DNA from: Mycoavidus cysteinexigens_B
GTDB taxonomy: Bacteria > Pseudomonadota > Gammaproteobacteria > Burkholderiales > Burkholderiaceae
Assembly: GCA_031963465.1 (NCBI GenBank)
Contig: JASSUG010000001.1
Location: 1-64,000 of the forward strand
DNA length: 64,000 bases
Reading direction: 5' to 3'
Shown: positions 42,358-51,600 of the stretch, one piece after another
Position numbering within the stretch: position 1 is the stretch's first letter
Layout: each line of letters begins with the position of its first letter
Position numbers and translations under genes: made by a program
The notes under the pieces: generated by a model
Told to the model about the DNA's origin: nothing
The model's database searches: none
The model's input: only the letters and a program-made list of their open reading frames with translations

Positions 42358-45300
42358 TTACCGCTGTGATAGCTGCGCCGCGAGTACCGTGGCGATCTGT
42401 TGCAGCGATTCTGGTGCCATCATCGCGTCGTGCTCACAGTCGACCGGATGCACATTGATATTTCTCGTCACATGAGGTCGCCATGTTTCGGGTTCGGATT
42501 GATGCTTTGGCTGCCCCCGCGTGGCTTTGAAATACAACAAGTCGCCGTCGAACACCGCGTTCGGGGCATAGCTTGACATCAATGTCGAGTTGTATTCCGC
42601 GGAGGCCATCAGGGCTTCGAATTGTGTCTCATTAAATGCCGCGTAGGGGCTCGAACCCCGTTGTAAGATATCCTGACGCTGCGCGAAGGTTAGTGGTGGC
42701 ATGGGCGCGCCGTCCGGTATTTCGTATCCGGCGTGCTTGAGCAAAGCGGAGATGATACTTTCCCGGTTAAACGCGTAAATCGGGTCGTCACTGCCATCCA
42801 GGCGGCTATCCAGTAGCGCGAGGGAGGAAACTTGTGCGCCTTTGCTCTGGAGCTCACACGCCATCTCGAACGCGATGACGCCGCCCAACGACCAGCCCAT
42901 CAGGCGATAAGGACCCGCGGGCTGAATGCCGCGGATTTGCTCGACGTAATCCAACGCCATGTGCTTGATGTCGTCGGGAACATGACCTGGCGTCGACAAC
43001 CGGCGCGCTTGCAGGCTGTAAATCGGGACACTGCGATCCAAGTGCCGCATCAGCCCGGCGTAGCACCAACTGAGTCCGTTTCTTGGATGGACGCAAAACA
43101 ACGCCGGTTCTTCACCTCGGGCCCGCAGCGGCAGCACGACGCGAAACGATGCGTCGTTGTCGTCAGGCTCGCCCAGTTGTTGTCCGAGTCCAGCCACCGT
43201 TGGTGCCTTGAACAGGTCTCGCATGAACAGTTCAAGGCCAAGCGTTGCGCGAATCCGGTTACTCAACTTCGCAGCAAGCAGCGAATGTCCACCGAGTTCG
43301 AAGAAGTCATCGTCGATGCTCACCTGGGCGGTACCCAACACTTCCGCAAACAGTTCGCATAAAAGCTGTTCGCGTGGGGTACGCGGCACTCGCCCGCTGG
43401 ATGCAACCTGAATGGCGGGTGCGGGCAGCGGGTGGCGATCCAGCTTGCCGTTCGGTGTCAACGGGAGTGTCTCCAGTCGCACGAACGCGGCAGGCATCAT
43501 GTACTCGGGCAATGCGGCTGCGACATGCGCGCGCAGCGTGCTCGCCAGCGTTTCATCCGGCTCGGCCACGACATAGGCAATGAGCCGCTTGTCACTGTCC
43601 TCGCCCCGTGCGAGCACCACGGCTTCACGCACCTGCGGGTGGTCAGTGAGGCACGCTTCGATCTCGCCAAGCTCGATCCTAAAACCCCGAAGCTTGACCT
43701 GATGGTCGTTGCGACCCAGATACTCCAGATTGCCGTCTGAACACCAGCGCGCCAGGTCCCCGGTCTTGTACAGGCGACCACCCGGGCAAAACGGATCGTC
43801 GATGAAGCGCTCCCGCGTTAGCTCCGCACGGTTCAGGTAACCTCGCGCCACACCCGCGCCGCCAATATATAGCTCACCCTGTACGCCCATCGGCACCGGA
43901 CTCAGCTGCTCGTTCAACACATAGACCCGCATGTTCGCTATTGGCCGACCAATCGGAATCGTCGTGTCAGATAAATCCTTTACTTCATGAATGACGCAGC
44001 CCACTGTGGTTTCGGTCGGACCGTAATGATTAAAAATCCGCATTGATGGCGCATGTTCACGCCACCATTTCAGTATGGAACCTTTCAAGGTTTCCCCACC
44101 CACGACTAATGTACGAATGTGGCCATCCAATGTATCGGCCGGCAATGTCTGCTGCAAAAGCATCAAGTGAGATGGGGTCAACTTCACCGGTGACAAATTC
44201 TGTCCGTCAAGAACATACTGGCGCCAAACTGAGGTATCGTCGCCAGCGGGGCATAGATGTATCGCACGGCCACAAATGAGTGGGGGATACAGGCTGGTGA
44301 GCGAAAGGTCAAAGCTCACGGAAGTTAAGATTAATGAGCCTCCCCCCATTTCGACATCGAACCGGTGCGCCGCATAGGTTGCATAATTGACCAGCGAGTG
44401 GTGCTCGATCATCACACCCTTAGGAGCACCAGTGGAGCCAGATGTATAGATCACGTACACAAGATGGTGGGCCGTCAGGCCCGCGACATGCGGATTGGTA
44501 ATAGCCAATACCGGCAATTCATTCGGGTCAAGTACGATCCGTGACGCGAGGGCCGCTTCACCCAGTGCAGCGCGGCCAGCCACATCAGCTAGCACGATTG
44601 CCGGCGCGGCATCTGTGAGAACATGCGCGAGACGCTCACCCGGATAGGCGGGATCAAGCGGCATATAAGCGCCACCGGCCTTGAGGATCGCCAGCAGACC
44701 GACGACCATTGCGAAAGAGCGTTCTATGCAGATGGCTACGCGCGTATCGGGTTTCACGCCCAGTTCGATCAACCGATGCGCAAGGCGATTAGCCTGCGCA
44801 TTCAGTTCCGCATAACTCAATGCCTGACCTTCGGCCACTAGCGCTGTCGCCTCGGGCGTGCGTTCCACTTGCTCTTCGAACAGTTGGTGGATGCATAGGT
44901 GTGCTGGATAAGGCACGGTTGTCGCGTTCCAAGCTTGAAGCAACAACTCACGTTCAACTCTCGTCAACAAGTTCAATTTCCCAATCGACATGTTGGCGTT
45001 ATTTATACTCAATGACGCCCGGTTCAATTCCTGTAAATGCTCGCTTATGCGCTGGATCTGGTCCGCATCCAAGCGCGTGGCATCATAGATCCAGCGGAAT
45101 GCTCCGCTGGCATTAGCCTGAAGTGTTAGTAATGTTCCAACTGCGCCGGCTGATGGGGTGAGGTGCGAGTGTGTTTCATCAGACGATATAGACGCTGCTA
45201 TTCGCCAAGGGCGCGCTGCACGTAACCCTGAGATACTACGTAGGGTGGGGTAGCGAGCGATCAGATCGCGTACGAATGTATGATGACGTTGAAGTCGTGC

Positions 45301-46740
45301 GTGTTCAATCTCGATCGCGTGAGAGACTGCAGCGAAGGGCTGATCCAAATCGACCACGATTTCCATCGGCACAACAGGCGCCAGGCAGGCGAGTGAGTTT
45401 AATTTGTCTTCAGCTTCGTTCACGCGCCAGCCTATCTGAAACTGCTTTTGTCCTGTCAGACGGGCCAGATAAATTGCAAAGGTAGCCAGTAACACTACCA
45501 GTGGCGGATGTGCTTCGTTGTCTCCTCGCAGTGGCGTACACCATGTGCTGGCTGCCCATTTGGGTTCGGTGCTATTTTCACGATGCTCAAAGGGAAGTTG
45601 CAAAGGTTCCAGGCGGGTTAAGCGATCCTGCCAGAACGATTCACTGGGTGCGAGTGCTTCGTGGATTGCTGTAATGGCCCGGGACTGCTTTGGGGAGAGA
45701 CTAGGCAATCGCTTGCCTTGACGAAGGCTGGATTGTGTCGCCAAATCTTGGGCAGAAAGTGGTTCCCCTTCAAGCGTGGCAAAACCGCTGATAAGCACAT
45801 CTTCGCTGCTTGTTGCAACTTGCCATGTGTCTTGTTCAATGTTTAGCACGGTTCCAGCAGCAACTCCCGAACGCTGATTCAGCCTCTTAACGCGAGCAAC
45901 CTGTACGGTGCCTTGCTTAAGCAAGAGTTTGGGACAACCCAACGGATTCGGATAGAGTTCTCCGAAATCCAACGCACGCGCCAATGCGGATAAATCCTGT
46001 GCGGTATGCGTCCAGCGCAGATAGGCGCCTGCTTCAGGACGACGGTGCTTGCCATAGAAACTGCGTTCGGCCAATACTTGCGGGTAGGTTGTTAATGAAC
46101 GTTGACCAAGCCCAGTCAATAATTCAATGAAACCTTCCAGTGCCGCTTGATAGCATTTCAAATTCAGCGTCAGCACAGTATCGTCTGCATCAATTGCAAT
46201 GGGACGTTGTATCGCAATGTCCCCCCCATCCACTGCGACGGCGATGCGATGCCAGGTAATCGCATGGTGCGATTCATGAGCCAGCAATGCCCATGAGGTG
46301 GCGTGTTTGCCTGCGTAACGGGGCAACGGTGCATCATGATAATTGAACGCACCCTCGCGGATTTGCTCAATGAGCGAGGCTGGCAGGATAATCGGATTAA
46401 CGACCGAAAAGAGCCAATCTACCGGATGTTGGTTAATATAGTCGGTCAGTGCCTCGACGGAGTTGACGCAGTGCAGATTTTCACGAACTGCCCACGTTTG
46501 CAATACGGTGTCGGTGGCCAATACCGCTTCAAGCACATGCCCCGCGGCACGGATTTGCTCTGCACAATACACGGCCAATGTGCCGCTCCCTACGATTACG
46601 CAGGCGCGCGATTGAACGGGACTGTATTGAGTCACTTCCGGATTGCATGGCTCGCCGAGTAGAGATTGATGGTCCGTTTTGTTATCAATAAGCTTTTCAA
46701 TTTTATCGGCAATACAATCGTTCATATTGAGTCCCCTCAC
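42358..46740 (-). CDS. NRPS: formyltransferase - partial C - A(Asp) - T - thioesterase
   Basis: A 1460-residue synthetase. Residues about 45-310 are a formyltransferase-like domain that keeps the catalytic N133, H135 (FNYHDAPLPRYAG) and D171 (VDGGDI). Residues about 365-580 resemble only the C-terminal lobe of a condensation domain; the HHxxxDG motif is absent. The A domain (about 620-1110, YTSGSTGAPKG) has pocket residues read as D-L-T-K-V-G-H-V-G, matching the aspartate code at all but one position. A carrier domain (LGGHSLLAAK, Ser near 1153) and a type I thioesterase (GWSLGG, LLDSR, CEHDAMM) follow. I infer it activates Asp and hydrolyses, transfers or cyclises it; whether the formyl transfer acts on this residue is unknown. 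Downstream of the oxygenase-like gene in a leftward unit. Confidence 0.88.
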   Translation of the reverse strand: MRGLNMNDCIADKIEKLIDNKTDHQSLLGEPCNPEVTQYSPVQSRACVIVGSGTLAVYCAEQIRAAGHVLEAVLATDTVLQTWAVRENLHCVNSVEALTDYINQHPVDWLFSVVNPIILPASLIEQIREGAFNYHDAPLPRYAGKHATSWALLAHESHHAITWHRIAVAVDGGDIAIQRPIAIDADDTVLTLNLKCYQAALEGFIELLTGLGQRSLTTYPQVLAERSFYGKHRRPEAGAYLRWTHTAQDLSALARALDFGELYPNPLGCPKLLLKQGTVQVARVKRLNQRSGVAAGTVLNIEQDTWQVATSSEDVLISGFATLEGEPLSAQDLATQSSLRQGKRLPSLSPKQSRAITAIHEALAPSESFWQDRLTRLEPLQLPFEHRENSTEPKWAASTWCTPLRGDNEAHPPLVVLLATFAIYLARLTGQKQFQIGWRVNEAEDKLNSLACLAPVVPMEIVVDLDQPFAAVSHAIEIEHARLQRHHTFVRDLIARYPTLRSISGLRAARPWRIAASISSDETHSHLTPSAGAVGTLLTLQANASGAFRWIYDATRLDADQIQRISEHLQELNRASLSINNANMSIGKLNLLTRVERELLLQAWNATTVPYPAHLCIHQLFEEQVERTPEATALVAEGQALSYAELNAQANRLAHRLIELGVKPDTRVAICIERSFAMVVGLLAILKAGGAYMPLDPAYPGERLAHVLTDAAPAIVLADVAGRAALGEAALASRIVLDPNELPVLAITNPHVAGLTAHHLVYVIYTSGSTGAPKGVMIEHHSLVNYATYAAHRFDVEMGGGSLILTSVSFDLSLTSLYPPLICGRAIHLCPAGDDTSVWRQYVLDGQNLSPVKLTPSHLMLLQQTLPADTLDGHIRTLVVGGETLKGSILKWWREHAPSMRIFNHYGPTETTVGCVIHEVKDLSDTTIPIGRPIANMRVYVLNEQLSPVPMGVQGELYIGGAGVARGYLNRAELTRERFIDDPFCPGGRLYKTGDLARWCSDGNLEYLGRNDHQVKLRGFRIELGEIEACLTDHPQVREAVVLARGEDSDKRLIAYVVAEPDETLASTLRAHVAAALPEYMMPAAFVRLETLPLTPNGKLDRHPLPAPAIQVASSGRVPRTPREQLLCELFAEVLGTAQVSIDDDFFELGGHSLLAAKLSNRIRATLGLELFMRDLFKAPTVAGLGQQLGEPDDNDASFRVVLPLRARGEEPALFCVHPRNGLSWCYAGLMRHLDRSVPIYSLQARRLSTPGHVPDDIKHMALDYVEQIRGIQPAGPYRLMGWSLGGVIAFEMACELQSKGAQVSSLALLDSRLDGSDDPIYAFNRESIISALLKHAGYEIPDGAPMPPLTFAQRQDILQRGSSPYAAFNETQFEALMASAEYNSTLMSSYAPNAVFDGDLLYFKATRGQPKHQSEPETWRPHVTRNINVHPVDCEHDAMMAPESLQQIATVLAAQLSQR

Positions 46741-46763
46741 GCTTTATGATTAAGATATGCTAG

Positions 46764-48188
46764 TCAATTATTCAATCTCACGCTTAATACTTCGGCTTGC
46801 CGTATATCTCGCGTCCTGGCCGCCCACAGTTCGGGGAAGAACCTGTGTTCAGCCGATCGACGCAGCCACGCTATGCCATCTGTCCCGCCAGTCTCGGGCT
46901 TCGAGCCAATCATCTGCTCGACGGTTAACAGGTGCCGGGTACGCCACCGCCCAAAGCCTTCTGCGACATCCATCAATGCCTCAGCCAGACGGAACAGCTT
47001 GTCCGAGGGAGCGTGCTGCCGATAGATCCCGGCCCATGCCGCGCTCACGGCGTCGGCGTTCCAACTCTCGGGACTGGCCGTGCCTTGGGCCAGTAGCCCC
47101 TGTCTAACTAAGAGGCACAGGACCTCATCGTATAGGCTGCTGTCATGAAACGCACGGTAGATATCCGCGGCGATGCTTGGCACGAGCGCGTACCGGGACG
47201 CGAGTTCCTCCGACTTCTTGCCTAGAGTGAACTCCACCATCCAGAATATATACGAGTCGATATCAGACGCGTCATCAAGCTGATCGCGGAATGCGTTGAA
47301 TTCGGTCGGCGCGTGCATTCCCAACAGGTCCCACAGGCGCGAGAGCATATCCAGTGCAGCAGTCAGCCGGCGTAACCCCCATATCGCCTCCTCGACACGG
47401 TCCGCGGCGAGTTCCACCCGGACGGCACATGCCTGTTCGTGCATCAGCTTGAACAGTAGCTCCTTGAGCTGCCCGCTCAGATAGAACGTCATCTCGGTCG
47501 GATGATCAGTGGGTGGCTGCGGTAGATTGAGTGGCACATCAATATTCTGGTAGTCCACATCGGCACTGCGCCCGCTGCCCCGTTGTTGAGCCAGGGCATA
47601 CAGGCGCGCATGGGTCTCTGGCATAGGATGGTCAGGGCGATCGTAGCGGTCCCCGAACCGTTTTTGGTACTCGGCGAACATCACGGGACTTCGGTGCAGA
47701 AACATGATGTCTTGCACAATCATACGCCGGACTGCAAATAGTGGCTCCGGAGAGCGGGATACCGGAAATGCGGGATTTAACACCCCAGGCTCGGCACAAC
47801 GGGAATGAAACTGCCCCAGCATATATCCTTGCTTTACCGCATACGTCCTGGTCCTGCGCTGCGCCTCGTCCAACAGCACTAGCTGATGTTCCGGCAAGCC
47901 AACCATGACTGTCACTAGAGCCGCGATCGACTCCTTACCCTTAGGACATGGCATGGCGGAGAATCGATCGATCTGCTGCTGCATCAGATGGCATAGTTCT
48001 GCTACTCCGTCCGTCTTCTCGTCGTAGATCGCCGTCTCCATAATTAGCGCGCCGGCATTCAGAGACGGCCGCATGAACGGGCAGACGTTTCCTGTTCTAC
48101 CCAAATTCTCTTGACCACGGGACAAATACTCATTCAACCACGCCCACGTCCTCGCATGATCATCTAGACAAGCCGTCAGTGTTTCCAT
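46764..48188 (-). CDS. DUF6875-like / tryptophan 2,3-dioxygenase-like fusion
   Basis: A 474-residue protein. The N-terminal part (about 20-210; CPFMRPSLNAG, GQFHSRC, NPAFPVSRSPEPLFAVRRMI) resembles DUF6875. The C-terminal part (about 230-470) follows the tryptophan dioxygenase fold: HAPTEFNAFRDQLDDASDID aligns with the substrate-binding Arg loop, and WRTRHLLTVEQMIG with H419 aligns with the proximal heme ligand, then ETGGTDGIAWL. The distal HQxxELW motif is replaced by SGQLKELLF, so the active-site His of true TDO is missing. A heme-dependent oxygenase on an aromatic amino acid or peptide-bound residue is the likely role, but the exact reaction is open. 23 bases upstream of the FT-NRPS gene. 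Confidence 0.72.
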   Translation of the reverse strand: METLTACLDDHARTWAWLNEYLSRGQENLGRTGNVCPFMRPSLNAGALIMETAIYDEKTDGVAELCHLMQQQIDRFSAMPCPKGKESIAALVTVMVGLPEHQLVLLDEAQRRTRTYAVKQGYMLGQFHSRCAEPGVLNPAFPVSRSPEPLFAVRRMIVQDIMFLHRSPVMFAEYQKRFGDRYDRPDHPMPETHARLYALAQQRGSGRSADVDYQNIDVPLNLPQPPTDHPTEMTFYLSGQLKELLFKLMHEQACAVRVELAADRVEEAIWGLRRLTAALDMLSRLWDLLGMHAPTEFNAFRDQLDDASDIDSYIFWMVEFTLGKKSEELASRYALVPSIAADIYRAFHDSSLYDEVLCLLVRQGLLAQGTASPESWNADAVSAAWAGIYRQHAPSDKLFRLAEALMDVAEGFGRWRTRHLLTVEQMIGSKPETGGTDGIAWLRRSAEHRFFPELWAARTRDIRQAEVLSVRLNN

Positions 48189-48351
48189 ACGTAATCTCCA
48201 TGTTTGGCGCCAACGATCTCAAGCTGAGCCTTACGCATCTTTGAATTACTAAAGAAGCGACCTGAGAATGACATTTTTTATAAAAATTAATTATGTTGAA
48301 TAAGATTCTAATTTTTAATAAAAGTCAAGATTTTTGTAATTTTTTATTGCA
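48189..48351. promoter_or_regulatory. AT-rich divergent promoter segment of the NRPS locus
   Basis: The stretch from about 48265 to 48350 is extremely AT-rich (runs of A and T with TTGAATAAGATT) between the oxygenase-like gene and the giant NRPS gene. It probably contains the leftward promoter and would be an H-NS-type target. Exact promoter elements are not assigned. Confidence 0.4.
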
Positions 48352-48560
48352 CTCCTATACGAAGATCAAGCACTGAGTTATGCTAAGTTGAATGCGTGGG
48401 GCAATGTGTATGGAACGCTCACCCGCTAGGCTGGTGGAATGGCTGGCGGTTCTCAAAGCGGGCGGCGGCGATGTACCCTCGACCCAGGCTACCCCGGAAA
48501 ATAAGAAGGCGCTTGCTTTGTTGACGGTGCTCGATTCAAATCGCTTACCAGCATTTATTT
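48352..48560 (+). pseudogene. Decayed NRPS adenylation-domain fragment
   Basis: Three collinear scraps of an A domain. 48355-48410 reads YEDQALSYAKLNAW (cf. YEDQVLSYTELNAR). After a deletion and frame change, 48411-48515 reads CMERSPARLVEWLAVLKAGG followed by DVPSTQATPEN (cf. CVERSPAMLVGLLAILKAGG). 48520-48556 reads LTVLDSNRLPA (cf. LTVLDPNELPA). Intervening blocks are missing. It is a relic of an NRPS module preceding the present start codon at 48666. Confidence 0.75.
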
Positions 48561-48665
48561 AGATTCTGCCGTTCAAGTTTCTGTAGTCCAAATTCTGCAG
48601 TTTTAAGTTTTATCGCGCGGCTCTTCATTTTAGGGTCGACTTTTAACTTTTGCTTTGGGTGGCTT

Positions 48666-51600
48666 ATGACTGCTTGTGTCAATCCGGTAACCTTTCCCTT
48701 ATCTTCCGCACAAATGGAGATTTGGCTTGCGCAGCACCTCAAACCCAGCAGCCCGGTCTACAATATTTGCCAATTCATGGAAATCCATGGCAAGGTCGAC
48801 CCGGTCTTGTTTGAGGCGGCTATGCAACAGGTGGTCGCAGAAACAGAAAGTCTACGTCTTCAGTTTACCGACAACGGTGATGGCCTTCGCCAATATGTTG
48901 GCTCACCAGATTGGTCGCTGTCCTTCATCGATGTCAGCCTAGAGGCGGATCCACAGGTGGCCGCCGAAGCTTGGATGAGAGCAGACTACGAACAACCCAG
49001 CAACTTTCCGCACAGCCCTTTGTTTAGCTATGCGCTGTTAAAACTTGCCGCAGATCGATTTTTTTGGTACCAGCGGTGTCACCATATCACAATAGATGGG
49101 ATTGGCGGCGCTCTCATTGCGCAACGTATGGCGCAGGTGTATAGCATGCTGGTCAACGGCGTAGCAACTCAAGAGCCCCCCTCCGGGCCAGTATCGCTGC
49201 TGTTAGAAAACGATGCTCGCTACCGTACCTCTGTGCAATTTACCAAAGACCGAGCGTATTGGCTTGCACGCTGCACCAATTGGCCTGAACCGGTGACGCT
49301 GGCAAATCGACAAGCCCCCGCGTTGCATTACCGTTTGCGTCAGACGGCTCATGTCTCCTCTCAAGCTGTGCTCGCTTACGCCTCTGATGCCAATCGTTTG
49401 GCGCAACTCATGATGGCTGCCATGGCGACTTACCTGCATCGTTGGACCGGTGCTCAGGATGTGGTGTTGGGTTTGCCGGTACCCGCCCGTTTTGGCGATG
49501 ATCGGCGTATTCCTGGCACCGTGGCTAATATTTTGCCGATCCGTCTCAATGTGCAGCCAGAAACCAATCTATCCTCACTGATGGAACAGGCCGCGCAAGA
49601 AATTCAACATGGCTTCCGACATCAACGCTATCGCTTTGAAGAGCTACAGCGAGAACTCGGATTGACGCATGGGCAACCATTGTTTGGCACCACCATCAAT
49701 CTGATGCCATTCGACTATGACCTGTCCTTTGGTGAGCATTCATCGACTAACCATAATCTTCTCAATGGACCGGTTGAAGATTTGATGGTTGCCATATATA
49801 CCTTACCCAAAGACAGCCTACACCCCCTACGGCTTGACTTTGATGCTAACCCCACGCTCTATACGGCAGATGAACTCCGTGTACACCAACGCCGTTTCTG
49901 CAAGCTCCTCGATGCTCTTGTCACCGAACCCACCCAGCCAATTGGTGACATCGACCTACTCAACGCTGAAGAGCGACAACAGTTGCTGGTCGAGTGGAAT
50001 GCAACGGCTGCCCCGTATCCAGCGCACCAGTGCATTCACCAGTTGTTCGAAGAGCAGGTCAAACGCATACCCGAAGCCACCGCACTGATCTATGAACATC
50101 AGGTATTCAGTTATGCCGAACTCAACACGTGCGCCAATCGCCTCGCCCATCAACTCATCAAATTAGGTGTGCAACCCGATGCACGCGTGGCAATCTGTGT
50201 GGAACGCTCACCCGCCATGGTCGTGGGGGTGCTGGCGATCCTCAAGGCCGGTGGCGCTTATGTACCGCTTGATCCCGCCTATCCCAGCGAACGTCTGACG
50301 CACATTCTGGCTGATGCAACACCAACACTCTTGCTGGCCGATGCAACTGGACGCGCCGCACTAGGCGAGGTGCCTCTTGCCTCGCTGAATGTACTTGATC
50401 CCAATAACCTACTACTTGATGCCAATAACCTACCGCAGGCATCCCTCGCTAATCCCCAGGTTCCTGGCCTAACTTCCCGCCATCTCGCCTACGTGATCTA
50501 TACCTCTGGCTCCACGGGTACCCCCAAGGGCGTCATGATGGAACATCGAAGTATCGTGAATCTCGCTCAGGCATCCATAGCCTGTTTTGACGTTCATCCT
50601 TCCAGCCGGGTCTTGCAGTTTGCTTCTATCAGTTTCGACGTGAGCATCTGGGAAATCATCACGGCCTTAGGGGGCGGCGCAGGCTTATATCTGCCGACCG
50701 ATACAGTCCGCCATGATCGCCATGCTTTGTGGGATTATCTGGCGCAACAGGCGATCACTCACGTTACCTTGCCTCCGGCGCTGCTTCAAGGTGGCGAAGA
50801 TTTGCCCAGACTGAATCTGCCGCTGACGCTGATTCTGACAGGCGAAGCGCCCAGTGTAGCTTTGCTACAAACTTTGCACGGCCAGGGTATCGTCTTCAAT
50901 GCCTATGGCCCAACGGAAACTCATGCGGTAACCGTTTGGCCTGCTGCATTGAGTGAACTTAACCATGGGGTGCTCTCCATTGGCCGGCCGATCGCCAATA
51001 TTCGACTTTATTTGCTGGACGCGCACAGCCAACCTGTGCCACTAGGTGCAGTAGGAGAATTGTACATTGGCGGAGAGGGGGTGGCGCGTGGCTATCTGAA
51101 TCGGCCCAAGTTAACTGCCGAGCGATTCCTGCCCGATCCTTTCAGCGATCTCGAAGAGGCTCGGATGTATAAAACGGGCGATCTGGCTCGCTATCTGCCT
51201 GATGGCAATCTAGAATTTCTGGGCCGCAATGACCATCAGGTCAAAATCCGCGGCTTTCGGATCGAGCTCGGCGAGATTGAAGCGTGCCTCGTCGAGCACC
51301 CTCAAGTACGGGAAGCCGCTGCGTTCGCGCTGGGCGAAGGCCATGACAAACGTCTCATTGCCTATATCGTAGCTGAACCCGACGAACAACTTGTCCACAC
51401 GCTACGCGCGCATCTCTCAACCAGGCTGCCTGAGTACATGATGCCAGCTGCCTTCGTGCGCTTGGATGCGCTACCACTAACACCCAACGGTAAACTTGAC
51501 CGTCAGGCATTGCCTGCGCCGGATGACGAGGCCTTTGCCCGTCAGTCGTATGAAGCCCCGCAAAGTGAGATCGAGATCGCGCTCGCCGCAATCTGGGCGG

